Source: Bacillota bacterium
GTDB lineage: Bacteria > Bacillota > Clostridia > Peptostreptococcales > Anaerovoracaceae
Assembly (NCBI GenBank): GCA_019420305.1
Contig: JAHZHL010000014.1
Span: 1 to 64,000, forward strand
Length of the DNA stretch: 64,000 nt
Reading direction: 5' to 3'
Position numbers and translations under genes: made by a program
The notes under the pieces: model-generated
What the model was told of the DNA's origin: nothing
Seen by the model: the letters and a program-made list of their open reading frames with translations, nothing else
Database searches by the model: none
In this document: positions 51,779-61,410 of the stretch, piece by piece
Layout: every line of letters begins with the position of its first letter
Numbering within the stretch: the stretch's first letter is position 1

Positions 51779-52840
51779 ATGTTTGACAAATTAGACTTCA
51801 TTTTAGAAAAATATGAGGAATTATCACAGAAGGTGTCGGACCCTGAAATTATTAACAACCAGCCGGTCTGGCAAAAGTATGTGAAAGAGATGAGCGACAT
51901 GGAGCCCATCGTAAAAAAATATAAAGAATATAAGAAAGCGAAGACGGATCTGGCAGATGCGAAAGAAATGCTGGAGTCCGGAGATGATGAGCTTCGAGAA
52001 CTGGCGAAGATGGAAATCGGAGAACTGGAAGAAACCATGCGGACGCAGGAAGAGGAGTTAAAAGTACTTCTGCTTCCGAAAGATCCGAATGATGAAAAAA
52101 ATGTAATTCTTGAAGTACGGGCAGGAACCGGCGGCGATGAGGCCGCGCTTTTCGCGGGGGATCTGCTGCGGATGTATACCCGGTACGCGGAGCGCAGAGG
52201 GTGGAAAACCGAACTGATGGAAGTTAATGAAACCGGTCTTGGAGGAATTAAAGAAGCGGTCATGTTGATCAAGGGAAGGGGCGCGTATTCCCGCCTGAAA
52301 TATGAGAGCGGAGCGCACAGAGTGCAGCGCGTGCCGGAGACCGAATCCAGCGGAAGGGTGCATACTTCCGCGGCAACCGTCGCGGTGCTTCCGGAAGTGG
52401 ATGATGTGGAAATTGATCTGAACCCTAATGATGTCCGGGTGGATGTCTACCGCGCGTCCGGAAACGGCGGCCAATGTGTAAACACGACGGATTCGGCGGT
52501 TCGGCTGACGCATGAGCCTACGGGACTTGTCGTAACCTGTCAGGATGAAAAGTCGCAGATTAAGAATAAGGAAAAGGCGTTTAAAGTTCTGAGATCCAGG
52601 CTCTACGATCTGAAAATGCAGGAGCAGGAAGATGAGATTTCGGCTCAGAGAAAAAGCCAGGTCGGAACCGGTGATCGAAGCGAACGGATCCGAACCTATA
52701 ACTTTCCGCAGGGAAGAGTATCGGAACACAGAACCGGCGTGACCCTTTATAAACTGGATTATATCCTGGACGGCGATCTGGATGAAATTATCGACGGTCT
52801 GATTACCAGTGATCAGGCTGAGAAAATGAAAAACTTCTAA
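51779..52840 (+). CDS. prfA: Peptide chain release factor 1
   Basis: A 353-residue RF1 that ends translation at UAA and UAG. The GGQ motif lies in [19 protein letters not shown], with the Gln that PrmC methylates. The anticodon-like element near [19 protein letters not shown] carries the PxT-type region of RF1. The length matches the family. ATG 51779 follows GGGAG. It heads the unit prfA-sua5-rpiB, normally continuous with rho-DUF1385-prmC in related bacteria. Confidence 0.96.
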   Translation: MFDKLDFILEKYEELSQKVSDPEIINNQPVWQKYVKEMSDMEPIVKKYKEYKKAKTDLADAKEMLESGDDELRELAKMEIGELEETMRTQEEELKVLLLPKDPNDEKNVILEVRAGTGGDEAALFAGDLLRMYTRYAERRGWKTELMEVNETGLGGIKEAVMLIKGRGAYSRLKYESGAHRVQRVPETESSGRVHTSAATVAVLPEVDDVEIDLNPNDVRVDVYRASGNGGQCVNTTDSAVRLTHEPTGLVVTCQDEKSQIKNKEKAFKVLRSRLYDLKMQEQEDEISAQRKSQVGTGDRSERIRTYNFPQGRVSEHRTGVTLYKLDYILDGDLDEIIDGLITSDQAEKMKNF

Positions 52841-52853
52841 GCAAAGAGGCGGA

Positions 52854-53864
52854 ATGCAGATGGATACAAAATTATTAACAGAAAAAGACATCAAAGAGGC
52901 GGCAGCCATTATAAAAAGAGGCGGACTCGTGGCGTTTCCTACGGAAACCGTTTACGGGTTGGGCGCGGATGCCCTGAATCCGGAAGCGGTGGCGAAAGTT
53001 TATGAGGCGAAGGGAAGACCCAGCGACAATCCGATGATCGTCCATATCGGAAAAGCCAGCAATATCGGTGAACTGACGCCCAGGCTCAGTCCGGACATTG
53101 TGACACTGATTGAAAATTTCTGGCCTGGACCTCTCACACTGGTAGTAAAAAGAAAACCGTCGGTTCCGGATCGTACCACGGGCGGGCTGGATACAGTAGG
53201 GGTGAGAATGCCGGACAGCCCTATCGCGCTGGATCTCATTAACTGGTCAGGATGTCCGATCGCGGCGCCAAGCGCCAACCTTTCCGGAAAACCCAGTCCC
53301 ACAAGAGCTGCAGATGTGATCGAAGATTTAAAAGGAAAAGTGGACGCGATTATTGAGGGGCCGGACTGCCGGGTCGGAATCGAATCTACAGTGCTGGATG
53401 TGAGTGGTGAAACACCGACAATTTTAAGGCCGGGAATTATTACTCCGGAAAGCATCGAGGCGGCGATCGGTAAAAAAGTCGCGGTAGATCCCGCACTCTA
53501 TATCAACCGGCCGAGAGACGTGAATAGCGAGGAGTTTAAACCCAAATCTCCCGGCATGAAGTACCGGCATTACGCGCCGAAAGCGGATATGATCGTAATA
53601 GAAGGTGGAAGAGATAAGGTCAGAGCGGAAATTGAGCGCCTGAAAGGTTTAAATGAACGTATGGGAAATAAAGTGGGTGTTATCCTTTTTGAAGAAAAGG
53701 CATTCATTGAAGCGGCGCACGACTTTTTTGCCCGGTTGCGGGATCTGGATCGGGAGGATGTGGATCTGATTCTGGCAGGAGCTATGAGCGATACAGATGG
53801 GGTCGGATTTGCTGTCATGAACCGGATGCTGAAATCAGCAGGCTATAATATTGTAAAAGTATAG
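52854..53864 (+). CDS. ywlC: L-threonylcarbamoyladenylate synthase (Sua5/YwlC)
   Basis: A 336-residue Sua5-type enzyme for the t6A modification of tRNA, making threonylcarbamoyl-AMP from threonine, bicarbonate and ATP. The YrdC domain (residues ~10-210) shows FPTETVYGLGADAL, KGRPSDNPMIVHI and SANLSGKPSPT. A linker SPGMKYRHYAPKADM leads to the C-terminal Sua5 domain (~240-336). Two start codons are possible, 52854 and 52860, both near AGAGGCGG. Thirteen bases after prfA, fifteen before rpiB. Confidence 0.94.
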   Translation: MQMDTKLLTEKDIKEAAAIIKRGGLVAFPTETVYGLGADALNPEAVAKVYEAKGRPSDNPMIVHIGKASNIGELTPRLSPDIVTLIENFWPGPLTLVVKRKPSVPDRTTGGLDTVGVRMPDSPIALDLINWSGCPIAAPSANLSGKPSPTRAADVIEDLKGKVDAIIEGPDCRVGIESTVLDVSGETPTILRPGIITPESIEAAIGKKVAVDPALYINRPRDVNSEEFKPKSPGMKYRHYAPKADMIVIEGGRDKVRAEIERLKGLNERMGNKVGVILFEEKAFIEAAHDFFARLRDLDREDVDLILAGAMSDTDGVGFAVMNRMLKSAGYNIVKV

Positions 53865-53879
53865 AGAAGGAGAAATCGG

Positions 53880-54311
53880 ATGAAAATTGCAGTTGCCAGT
53901 GATCATGGCGGATATCAGTTAAAGGAAGAATTAAAGAAGTATCTGAAGAGCAGGGGAATTGAAATCCTGGATCTGGGTACTGATTCGGAAGAATCTGTTG
54001 ATTATCCGGAGTACGGGCATGCCTGCGGGGAAGCGGTCGCGGAAGGAAAAGCCGAGCGGGGCATTGTCTGCTGCGGAACCGGAATCGGAATTTCCATCGC
54101 GGCTAATAAAGTAAAGGGAATTCGCTGCGCCCTCTGTACGGATGTAAATCTGGCGGTTATGACAAGAAAGCATAATGACGCCAACATGCTGGCAATGGGA
54201 GGCCGGACGACGGATACAAAGACAGCGCTGGAGATCACTGCCGCATGGCTGGATACTGAATTTGAAGGCGGTCGCCATCAGCGGCGCGTAGATATGCTCA
54301 ATCGTTACTGA
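53880..54311 (+). CDS. rpiB: Ribose-5-phosphate isomerase B
   Basis: A 143-residue RpiB/LacA-B family isomerase. IAVASDHGGYQLKEELKKYL is the opening, the catalytic Cys lies in GIVCCGTGIGISIAANK, and HNDANMLAMGGR follows. Converts ribulose-5-phosphate to ribose-5-phosphate in the pentose pathway. Directly after sua5 with AAGGAGA before the ATG, the same order as in many Clostridia. Confidence 0.94.
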   Translation: MKIAVASDHGGYQLKEELKKYLKSRGIEILDLGTDSEESVDYPEYGHACGEAVAEGKAERGIVCCGTGIGISIAANKVKGIRCALCTDVNLAVMTRKHNDANMLAMGGRTTDTKTALEITAAWLDTEFEGGRHQRRVDMLNRY

Positions 54312-54423
54312 GAAACAGAACGCGGATTGTGAACAGATAAAAAACGTGAATGATACCGGAAATACCGGACATTAAATAAAAGAACGCAGCAAATAAGAGA
54401 ATGCTCTGCGAAGGAGGTAAATT

Positions 54424-55053
54424 ATGGGTAATGTATATGTATTTGATCATCCGTTAATTCAGCATAAAACTGCAATGATCCGTAAGAAGGAGACAAGCGT
54501 AAAAGACTTCCGTGAACTGGTAAGGGAGATTTCCATGCTTATGGGTTACGAAGCGACAAGAAAGCTGCCCTTGGAAGAAGTAAAGATTACGACACCCATT
54601 TGTGATACGACGGTAAATATGCTGAAAGGGGAAGACATCGCGATTGTGCCAATCCTCCGGGCAGGGCTGGGAATGGTAGACGGAATGCTGGCGTTGGTTC
54701 CGAACGCGAAGGTCGGGCATATTGGACTTTACCGGGATCCACAAACCCATGAACCGATTGAGTATTACTGCAAGCTTCCGAATGATATTGATAAGCGGGA
54801 AATTTTTGTTGTGGATCCGATGCTGGCCACAGGTGGAAGCGCAGCTGCGGCGATTGATTTTATTAAGGAGCGGGGCGGAAAGAACATTATTTTTATGTGT
54901 CTGATCGCTGCTCCGGAAGGTATCGAGGTATTACAGAAGGCACATCCGGATGTTGATATTTTTATTGCGGCCAAGGATGAGCATCTGAATGAACATGCGT
55001 ATATCGTTCCCGGACTCGGCGATGCCGGAGACCGGCTGTACGGTACAAAATAA
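54424..55053 (+). CDS. upp: Uracil phosphoribosyltransferase
   Basis: A 209-residue UPRT making UMP from uracil and [21 protein letters not shown] and the PRPP loop [18 protein letters not shown] are diagnostic, and the uracil-binding end is [17 protein letters not shown]. Follows rpiB after 112 bases with AAGGAGG upstream of the ATG. A strong hairpin (55071-55106) follows. Confidence 0.96.
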   Translation: MGNVYVFDHPLIQHKTAMIRKKETSVKDFRELVREISMLMGYEATRKLPLEEVKITTPICDTTVNMLKGEDIAIVPILRAGLGMVDGMLALVPNAKVGHIGLYRDPQTHEPIEYYCKLPNDIDKREIFVVDPMLATGGSAAAAIDFIKERGGKNIIFMCLIAAPEGIEVLQKAHPDVDIFIAAKDEHLNEHAYIVPGLGDAGDRLYGTK

Positions 55054-55070
55054 ATATGATATTTGCATAA

Positions 55071-55106
55071 AGTTCCTCCGCGGCCGTTTCCGGCTGCGGA
55101 GGAACT
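55071..55106 (+). other. Hairpin between upp and tyrS
   Basis: AGTTCCTCCGC (55071-55081) pairs with GCGGAGGAACT (55096-55106), 11 bp. No T-tract. The right arm carries a ribosome-binding-like GGAGGA that the stem would hide. It may be a weak terminator or an mRNA end-protection element. Confidence 0.6.
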
Positions 55107-55140
55107 GGATGATAACTTATTGGAGGGAAACAAGATAGAA

Positions 55141-56469
55141 ATGAATTTTATACCTGATAATGTCAGCAGGCATACCAATGTATACGATGTACTCAAAGAG
55201 AGAGGCTTTATCGAGCAGACGACCGATGACGAAGCGATTCGGGAACTGTTGGGAAAGGAAAAGATAAAATTTTATATCGGATTTGATCCGACTGCGGACT
55301 GCCTGCATGTAGGACATTTTATGCAGGTGATCATTATGATGTACATGCAGAAATTCGGACATACTCCGGTTGTCCTGATCGGCGGAGGTACCGGAATGGT
55401 GGGAGATCCATCCGGCAGGACCGATATGCGTCAGATGATGACCCCGGAAACAATCCAGAATAACTGCGACAACTTTAAAAAACTTTTTGACCGTTTTATT
55501 GAATTTGATGAAGAGTGGCAGTACAGTGGAAATAACGGAGTTTATAGTCCGGGCAGAGAAAATAAAACGCCGGAGCCGGGCAAAGCGGTATGTGTGAACA
55601 ACGCGTCCTGGCTATTGCCTTTAAACTATATTGAGTTTATCCGGGAAATCGGAAAGCATTTCAGCGTCAACAATATGCTGAGAGCCGAATGTTTCAAACA
55701 GAGAATGGAGAGAGGTCTGTCTTTCCTGGAGTTTAACTACATGCTGATGCAGAGCTATGACTTTATGGTTATGGCAAGGGACTTCGACTGCAAAATGCAG
55801 TTCGGAGGAAACGATCAGTGGTCCAACGTCCTGGGCGGAATTGAACTGACCAGAAAAGCCTGTGACAAGCAGGTATACGGTATGACTTTCTCTCTTCTGA
55901 CCACCAGCGAGGGTAAGAAAATGGGAAAAACCCAGAAAGGCGCCCTGTGGCTGAATGCGGAAAAAACATCGCCTTATGAATTTTATCAGTACTGGCGAAA
56001 CGTGGCGGACGCGGATGTGGAAAAATGTCTGCGGATGCTCACGTTCCTGCCGATGGACGAAGTTAGAAAACTGGCTGCTCTGGAAGGACAGGAAATCAAC
56101 AAGGCAAAAGAAATCCTGGCTTACGAAGTGACAAAGCTGGTTCATGGTGAGGAAGAAGCGAGAAAAGCGCAGGAAGGTGCCCGCGCGGCGTTTGGCGGCG
56201 GAGGCAGTCTGGATAATATTCCGAAAGTGCAGAAAGCGAGAGCGGATTTTGAAGGAGAAGGTGTTGGAGTCGTAACCTTTATTCGGGATCTGGGACTTGT
56301 GCCGAGCAACCGGGAAGGATTTATGACCATTGAACAGGGAGGTCTGAAGCTGGACGGCGAAAAGGTGACAGATAAAAAGATGATGATTACGGCAGACACC
56401 TTTAAGGACGGAAAATTGCTGGTTGAGAAGGGAAAGAAGAAAAAGCTGGTAGTGGAGCTGAGTGAATAG
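55141..56469 (+). CDS. tyrS: Tyrosyl-tRNA synthetase
   Basis: A 442-residue class I synthetase. HIGH is present as HVGH ([12 protein letters not shown]), the tyrosine-binding YMLMQSYDF and [12 protein letters not shown] follow, and KMSKS appears as KKMGKTQKG. The C-terminal S4-like domain ends in [16 protein letters not shown] 55141 is 13 bases from GGAGGG, a long spacing, but nothing better lies in frame. There is no room for a T-box leader (87 bases to upp), so control must differ from many Bacillota tyrS genes. Confidence 0.95.
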   Translation: MNFIPDNVSRHTNVYDVLKERGFIEQTTDDEAIRELLGKEKIKFYIGFDPTADCLHVGHFMQVIIMMYMQKFGHTPVVLIGGGTGMVGDPSGRTDMRQMMTPETIQNNCDNFKKLFDRFIEFDEEWQYSGNNGVYSPGRENKTPEPGKAVCVNNASWLLPLNYIEFIREIGKHFSVNNMLRAECFKQRMERGLSFLEFNYMLMQSYDFMVMARDFDCKMQFGGNDQWSNVLGGIELTRKACDKQVYGMTFSLLTTSEGKKMGKTQKGALWLNAEKTSPYEFYQYWRNVADADVEKCLRMLTFLPMDEVRKLAALEGQEINKAKEILAYEVTKLVHGEEEARKAQEGARAAFGGGGSLDNIPKVQKARADFEGEGVGVVTFIRDLGLVPSNREGFMTIEQGGLKLDGEKVTDKKMMITADTFKDGKLLVEKGKKKKLVVELSE

Positions 56470-56525
56470 TACAAATCCGAATAAGATCATTGAAACTGAT
56501 CGGAAATTTTAGTACACTGATACAG

Positions 56526-56690
56526 GCTGATAGAGGAGCGGAGCACAAGAAGAACCGGATCGCCGGCGGGCAATGAGTCGGTTTGGAGGGTAGTTTCGCC
56601 GAACTGGAATTCCGGGCGCGGAATTCTGGTGGACATATAGTGAAGAACTATATGGCTGTCTGCAGAGTTTCTGCAGTTGGGCTATCCCTG
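56526..56690 (+). ncRNA. Lysine riboswitch (L-box)
   Basis: The conserved core of the lysine riboswitch is readable in order: GATAGAGG-GC with ACAAGAAG, the GGAGGGTAGTTTCGCCGAA block, CTGG before and after P4, then GGCTGTCTGCAGAG and TGGGCTATC, which closes P1 against GATAG. Free lysine should fold it and allow the downstream terminator. It precedes an amino-acid permease, a known target class (lysP/yvsH). Confidence 0.92.
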
Positions 56691-56721
56691 AACACTTTTT
56701 AATTTGTATAAAGCGAATCAG

Positions 56722-56754
56722 AAAAGTCGGTGGGATCGCCCGCCGACTTTTTGT
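56722..56754 (+). terminator. Riboswitch-controlled terminator
   Basis: AAGTCGGTGGG pairs with CCCGCCGACTT around a four-base loop, followed by TTTTTG. It lies 35 bases after the lysine riboswitch and 62 before the permease start, so it is the expression platform. Confidence 0.9.
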
Positions 56755-56815
56755 TGTATAGCAATACCGTCTGTTTCGGATCTGGGAACGGATGAGAAAA
56801 AGAGAGGAAAAAAAC

Positions 56816-58144
56816 ATGGAAGAAAACAAAGGAGAATTGAGGAGGGTCCTCAAACTGAAGGATCTGGCGATCTATGGGATCGCATTTATGACGCCGATCG
56901 CACCGGCGTATATCTATGGAAACGCGTCTGCGGTGACAGGCGGTACACTGGCAATGGCCTACGTTGTGGCCATGATCGCTATGCTGTTTACAGCTACTAG
57001 TTACGGGAGCATGGCGGGAGCCTTTCCGGTAGCGGGTTCTACATATTCTTATACACAGAGAGGGATTAATCCGCATTTAGGTTTCTTTGCGGGATGGGCG
57101 ATTTATATTGACTATGTTCTGGTTCCGCTGATTGTATTTATTACAGGTGCGTCCTATGCCAACGCGGCGGTACCGCAGATTCCGTTTTTCGCGTGGGTGC
57201 TGATCATCGCGGGTGTAGTTACGGTTGTAAACTGTATCGGCGTTCAGATGGCGGCAAGAACGAATCTGTTGCTGGTGGCGGTAATGGGCGCGATTGTCGT
57301 GATGTTTATCATCGTATGCGCGAGGGCCGTCCTCGGCGGAGCGGGAGAGGGAACGCTGATTTCCTCAAGACCGTTTTATAATCCGGGTGTGACGAATATC
57401 AGCGTGCTGGTAGCGGGAGGCGCTCTGGCCTGCTTCTCGTTCCTGGGATTTGACTCGATTACCACAATGGCAGAAGAAGCGGTACGTCCGAAAAAGGATA
57501 TCGGCCGGGCGGCAGTAATCGCCTGCATCGCAGGAGGAATCATTTTCATCCTGCAGGCCTATGTGGCGCAGCTTGCATGGCCGGAGTATACCAGCTTTGA
57601 AAGCGCGGACACTTCTCTCTTTGAAGTGGCGCAGATGGCGGGAGGCACTCTGATGTCGGGACTTTATACCTTTGCCGTTATTTTATCCACATTTACCGCA
57701 GGAATCGCGGGACAGTCCAGTGCGGCAAGACTGATGTACGGTATGGGGAGAGACGAAGTGCTGCCGAAAAAATTCTTTACCTATCTGCATCCGAAATTTA
57801 AAACGCCGATTTTTAACATTCTGATTATGTGCGCCATCGGCGTAATCGGCTCCCTGACACTGGATATGGCGCTGGTGACAGAACTGATGAACTTCGGAGG
57901 ACTGTTTGGATTCATGTGCGTAAATCTTTCTGTTATTGTATACTTTTTCTTCAGAAAGAAAGAACGCAATGTGCTGAAATATTTCATTCTGCCGGGGTGC
58001 GGATTTCTGATCTGCGGATACCTGTGGATCAGCCTTTCCACGATTTCCTTTATCGTAGGATTTTCCTGGCTGTTTGTGGGTCTGATCGTTATGGCGATTA
58101 CAACAAAAGGATTTAAAGTAAAACCGAAAATTTATGAAGAATAA
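56816..58144 (+). CDS. APC-family amino-acid permease, probable lysine transporter
   Basis: A 442-residue permease of the amino acid-polyamine-organocation family with about twelve helices. The first helix has FMTPIAPAYIYGNASAVTGG in the unwound region of the family, helix 3 follows SYTQRGINPHLGFFAGW, and FSFLGFDSITTMAEEAVRPKKDI is the conserved loop after helix 6. The lysine riboswitch upstream makes lysine, or a compound made from it, the likely substrate, a rule well supported in Bacillus. ATG 56816 follows GAGAGG. An isochorismatase-fold hydrolase follows after 12 bases, so both genes answer to lysine. Confidence 0.85.
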   Translation: MEENKGELRRVLKLKDLAIYGIAFMTPIAPAYIYGNASAVTGGTLAMAYVVAMIAMLFTATSYGSMAGAFPVAGSTYSYTQRGINPHLGFFAGWAIYIDYVLVPLIVFITGASYANAAVPQIPFFAWVLIIAGVVTVVNCIGVQMAARTNLLLVAVMGAIVVMFIIVCARAVLGGAGEGTLISSRPFYNPGVTNISVLVAGGALACFSFLGFDSITTMAEEAVRPKKDIGRAAVIACIAGGIIFILQAYVAQLAWPEYTSFESADTSLFEVAQMAGGTLMSGLYTFAVILSTFTAGIAGQSSAARLMYGMGRDEVLPKKFFTYLHPKFKTPIFNILIMCAIGVIGSLTLDMALVTELMNFGGLFGFMCVNLSVIVYFFFRKKERNVLKYFILPGCGFLICGYLWISLSTISFIVGFSWLFVGLIVMAITTKGFKVKPKIYEE

Positions 58145-58156
58145 GGGGGAACGGAG

Positions 58157-58858
58157 ATGAAACCAAATCCAAAATATGTATCTTATTATTATGAAACCAT
58201 GACCGACTGGCCGGATCTGATTGTGGATCCGAAAAAGACGGCGCTGTTGATCGTGGACATGCAGAAAGAATTTATTTCCAGGGAAATCGGAGAATCGATC
58301 ACCTTCCGGGAAACCGGAGAGTGGGAACGCTGGCTGCCGTTCCATGACCGTCTTGACGATATTGTAATTCCCAATAATGTGAAACTGCTGAATTATTTCA
58401 GAGACAAAGGACTGCTGGTAACCTTCGGCAGGATTGCCTGCCTGCGGCCGGACGGCGAAGATCGGGAGCCGGTGCAGAAAACAGAAGGTTGGAACGGTAT
58501 CTTCCTGTATGTACATACGGAGGAAGCGGAAATGATCGACGAACTGAAGCCGCTTCCGGAAGAAATTGTAGTGAATAAGACGACAGACAGCGTTGTGGCA
58601 GGAACCAATTACACCAGACTGATCCGCAATCTGGGCGTGGAAACCGTGGTCGTTACCGGAATCGTGACGGATCAGTGTGTCGCGGGAACGGTACGCGGTC
58701 TGGCGGACGAAGGATTTCAGGTAATCTGCGTGGAAGACGCCTGCGCGGCGGCCTGCATGGAGCATCATGACGCGGAATTGAAAATCATGAACAAACTGTA
58801 CTGCGAAGTGCTCAGTACCGAGCAGACAATTGACGTGCTGGAAGGAAAACTGAAATAG
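58157..58858 (+). CDS. Isochorismatase-like cysteine hydrolase
   Basis: A 233-residue member of the isochorismatase/nicotinamidase fold. The catalytic Asp lies in KTALLIVDMQKEF, the Lys follows mid-protein (VVNKTTDSVVAGT), and the Cys lies in TGIVTDQCVAGTVRGL, near the cis-peptide. It starts with ~30 extra residues (YYYETMTDWPDLIVDP). Members hydrolyse amides, N-carbamoyl compounds or isochorismate. Its operon position behind a lysine-riboswitch permease suggests an amide or ureido substrate tied to lysine, but this is inference. ATG after GGGGGAACGGAG. Confidence 0.82.
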   Translation: MKPNPKYVSYYYETMTDWPDLIVDPKKTALLIVDMQKEFISREIGESITFRETGEWERWLPFHDRLDDIVIPNNVKLLNYFRDKGLLVTFGRIACLRPDGEDREPVQKTEGWNGIFLYVHTEEAEMIDELKPLPEEIVVNKTTDSVVAGTNYTRLIRNLGVETVVVTGIVTDQCVAGTVRGLADEGFQVICVEDACAAACMEHHDAELKIMNKLYCEVLSTEQTIDVLEGKLK

Positions 58859-58892
58859 AATTCCGGTGGGTTCAGATAGAAAGGAACTGTTT

Positions 58893-59459
58893 ATGGCGCG
58901 TAAAGATCGTTTCCTTGTAGTGCTGTATCTTTATCTGTTCAGTATTTTAGCGGAAATCGGAGGCCTGTATTATTTTCTCAAGGCCCCTTCCGCTTTTTCC
59001 AAAGGACTGGCGGCCGCGGCGGCTCTTTTTATGCTGTTATGCTTCTCGGCGGTGGTTACGTTGATTATCCTTAATATTTCCTGCGCTGTCAGGTACTTTC
59101 GGGAAAAGGACGGTATTCTGCTGCGTCAGGCGATGAAAGGTATGAAGCTGGGTTCGATCCCGTTTTTTATCATAAACTTTCTGGTCTGTCTGCTGATTGC
59201 TGCGGTTATATTCGGAGCGTCAAGGGGATTTGCGGTTTTTCTACCGTGGGTATGGAACTGGGTTCTTTGCGCGGTAATATCGACTTATATCATTATGGCG
59301 GGAAGCTCTTGTTATGGAATCGCGTTGGCACGTTTACTGCGTCAGAATGGCTCCCTTTCCCGAAAGAAGATGTCAGTTCACATTGTTTTGCAGCTGATTT
59401 TTGTTTTGGATGTGATAGACACTCTGGAATTACTGAAGTTTTCCGCAAAAAACCTTTGA
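58893..59459 (+). CDS. Hypothetical membrane protein, four to five helices
   Basis: A 188-residue membrane protein with four clear helices (YLYLFSILAEIGGLYYFL; ALFMLLCFSAVVTLII; FFIINFLVCLLIAAVIFG; VWNWVLCAVISTYIIMAG) and a basic loop between helices 2 and 3. No motif recognised. It starts at ATG 58893 behind AAAGGAA; an earlier in-frame ATG lacks a site. It shares the strand with the permease and hydrolase but comes 34 bases later and ends where the rplM promoter starts (the -35 box overlaps its last codon). Confidence 0.6.
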   Translation: MARKDRFLVVLYLYLFSILAEIGGLYYFLKAPSAFSKGLAAAAALFMLLCFSAVVTLIILNISCAVRYFREKDGILLRQAMKGMKLGSIPFFIINFLVCLLIAAVIFGASRGFAVFLPWVWNWVLCAVISTYIIMAGSSCYGIALARLLRQNGSLSRKKMSVHIVLQLIFVLDVIDTLELLKFSAKNL

Positions 59460-59666
59460 CTTTCAGGGACGGAACGTGTACAATTAGTTCGTGCCGCATT
59501 TTGCGGCACAATATTTTCGCATGAGCAGGATGGAATTTCCGTCCGGAGCGAGTGCGGCTAAACGTTATCAGTTTTAGTTCGTCGAACACGATTCGCCGCG
59601 GCGAATCTCAGTAGACAGGGCCGAAGACGATCGGAACCGATCCCAGTAGGTAGAAAGGAAAGAAAA
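59456..59666 (+). promoter_or_regulatory. rplM-rpsI promoter and structured leader
   Basis: TTGACT (59456-59461), 17 bases, TACAAT (59479-59484) is a strong sigma-A promoter overlapping the end of the gene before. The ~180-base leader holds a hairpin GTGCCGCA/TGCGGCAC (59491-59509), an 18-base perfect palindrome GATTCGCCGCGGCGAATC (59590-59607) and GATCGG-AA-CCGATC just before AGAAAGGAAAG. Ribosomal protein L13 leaders that mediate autoregulation are known in Firmicutes; this may be one, but I could not match the consensus. Confidence 0.7.
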
Positions 59667-60095
59667 ATGAGTTCATTTATCGCAAAGCCTCATGAAGTGG
59701 AACGTAAATGGTACGTTGTAGACGCTGAAGGCAAGAACCTCGGAAGAATGGCTTCACAGGTAGCGGCAATTCTGAGAGGAAAAAACAAACCGACTTACAC
59801 TCCTCACGTTGACTGTGGTGATTATGTAATCGTAATCAACGCGGAAAAGGTTGAGGTAACCGGCAAGAAGAGAAAAGAAAAGATTTACAAGAGACACACC
59901 GGATATCCGGGCGGTCTGAGAGAAGTAACCTTCGAACAGATGATGGAAAAGCATCCGACCGAAGTTGTCCGCCATGCGATTAAAGGCATGATGCCGAACG
60001 GCAAGCTGGGCAGACAGATGTACAAGAAGTTAAAGGTTTACGCAGGTCCGGAACATGATCATGCGGCACAGAAACCGGAAGTACTGGATATTTAA
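59667..60095 (+). CDS. rplM: 50S ribosomal protein L13
   Basis: A 142-residue L13. [20 protein letters not shown] is the N-terminal signature, with [18 protein letters not shown] and [27 protein letters not shown] following. Binds 23S rRNA early in assembly. It is followed after 17 bases by rpsI, the universal pair. Codon use (AAC, AAA, CTG, GAA) is that of highly expressed genes. Confidence 0.97.
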   Translation: MSSFIAKPHEVERKWYVVDAEGKNLGRMASQVAAILRGKNKPTYTPHVDCGDYVIVINAEKVEVTGKKRKEKIYKRHTGYPGGLREVTFEQMMEKHPTEVVRHAIKGMMPNGKLGRQMYKKLKVYAGPEHDHAAQKPEVLDI

Positions 60096-60112
60096 GAAGG
60101 GAGGGTTACACA

Positions 60113-60508
60113 ATGGCAAAAACACAATATTATGGAACAGGAAGAAGAAAGTCTTCAGTTGCTAGAGTGAGATTACTCCCTGGTACTGGAAACGTTACCG
60201 TAAACGGCAAATCTCTGGACGATTACATCGCAATGGAAATCGTAAAGAGAGAAGTAAAGCGTCCGTTTGAAATTGCGGGCTGCGAAGGCAAATTCGATGT
60301 AATCGCGACGGTAAAAGGCGGCGGTTACACCGGCCAGGCAGGCGCTCTGAGACATGGAATCGCAAGAGCCCTGTGCGAAGCGGACAGAGAAGCTTACAGA
60401 CCGGCGCTGAAAGCGGCAGGCTTTTTAACAAGAGACTCCCGTATGAAAGAAAGAAAGAAATACGGACTCAAAAAAGCCAGAAGAGCCAGCCAGTTCTCGA
60501 AGAGATAG
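60113..60508 (+). CDS. rpsI: 30S ribosomal protein S9
   Basis: A 131-residue S9. [19 protein letters not shown] opens the protein, [14 protein letters not shown] is the core, and the basic tail ends [11 protein letters not shown], whose Lys-Arg contacts the P-site tRNA. Second gene of the rplM-rpsI operon, with GGGAGGG before the ATG. Confidence 0.97.
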   Translation: MAKTQYYGTGRRKSSVARVRLLPGTGNVTVNGKSLDDYIAMEIVKREVKRPFEIAGCEGKFDVIATVKGGGYTGQAGALRHGIARALCEADREAYRPALKAAGFLTRDSRMKERKKYGLKKARRASQFSKR

Positions 60509-61076
60509 GGAGCCCTATCCCGGCGAGGAACGAGCCGTTGGAAGGCCCCCTGTCAGAAGCGCAGCGCTTCACGACGCAGCACCTATCCGAAAAACGAGCT
60601 CTTACGAGCATCCTATTCGTGTGGAAACCCCCGAACTCCAACCCTTGGAGTCGGGGGATTTTTACTTTGGAAACCAAAAAATAATAGGCAGATGATAAAT
60701 TCCTCTCTCGAATGGCGTACAAGAAATGGCATTGGATGCCTATTTCTGATAAACTGTAAAATACAGGACGAGCAAATACAGATTCGGGATACTGAATTTT
60801 GGTAAGCTTTAAAAAGTATAAATGTGTAGAGGCGGGCTGTGCTGAGTTTATCAACACATTTCATTTTTCAGAAATTGTTTCTATAAAATTCAGCGGTTTG
60901 GAGCGCCAAATAAGCAGATAACAGCTGATTTTGGAAACTCTGGCTTATTCGTGCTCTGTGTCCCAGTAAAATTTATAAACATTTTGCGTTTTTTATCAAT
61001 TGTTTCTAATATCGTACGGGCTGCTATAGCGGGGTTTTTAAGGCGGGGTATGTGCGAAACAATAAAAGGAGGAAAA
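60509..61076 (+). terminator. Gene-free interval with rpsI terminator at 60628-60663
   Basis: CCCCCGAACTCCAA pairs with TTGGAGTCGGGGG (one mismatch) at 60628-60657, followed by ATTTTT. The 120 bases before it hold several short inverted repeats (GCGCAGCGC, GAGCTC) but no recognised RNA. From 60664 to 61076 the sequence is AT-rich and shows no gene, tRNA or riboswitch I can recognise. Confidence 0.85.
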
Positions 61077-61361
61077 ATGATACAGTTACTGCTGCAGTAT
61101 TACGGTGTGATGAATCTGCTTGCCTTTGCTGCCTTCGCGGCAGACTATCTGGGCAAAAAGTTTTTCATAATAAGAATGCCGGAACGGATTATGGTAATGC
61201 TGACAGCCTGCGGCGGTGGAATTGGCGCTCTGGCGGTAATGGTTCTTTTTAAGCATAAAACGAAGGATAAAGTTTTCAGGATTACGGTTCCGATTGCGAC
61301 GGCCGTGCATATGGCTGTGTTGATTTATCTGATCCTTTGGGAACTGGGAGTTGTCAGCTAG
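61077..61361 (+). CDS. DUF1294 small membrane protein
   Basis: A 94-residue protein with three to four membrane helices. NLLAFAAFAADYLGKKFFIIRMPERIMVMLTACGGGIGALAVMVLFKHKTKD matches the DUF1294 layout, in which a DK-x-A or similar stretch (here ADYLGKKFF) is followed by a Pro-Glu and the GG-rich helix, then a FKHKT-K motif. Function unknown. ATG 61077 follows AAAGGAGG. A proline-iminopeptidase-like gene begins 49 bases after its stop. Confidence 0.8.
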   Translation: MIQLLLQYYGVMNLLAFAAFAADYLGKKFFIIRMPERIMVMLTACGGGIGALAVMVLFKHKTKDKVFRITVPIATAVHMAVLIYLILWELGVVS

Positions 61362-61410
61362 CTGTCAGAAACACAACTGTCGCAATTTGAGAAAAAGAAG
61401 GGAGAAAATA

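Noticed and set aside
55054..55140. T-box leader before tyrS
   Set aside because: The interval is too short and lacks the T-box sequence; it contains only one hairpin.
56470..56815. T-box for the amino-acid permease
   Set aside because: The conserved blocks match the lysine riboswitch and not a T-box (no specifier stem or TGGNACC-type box).
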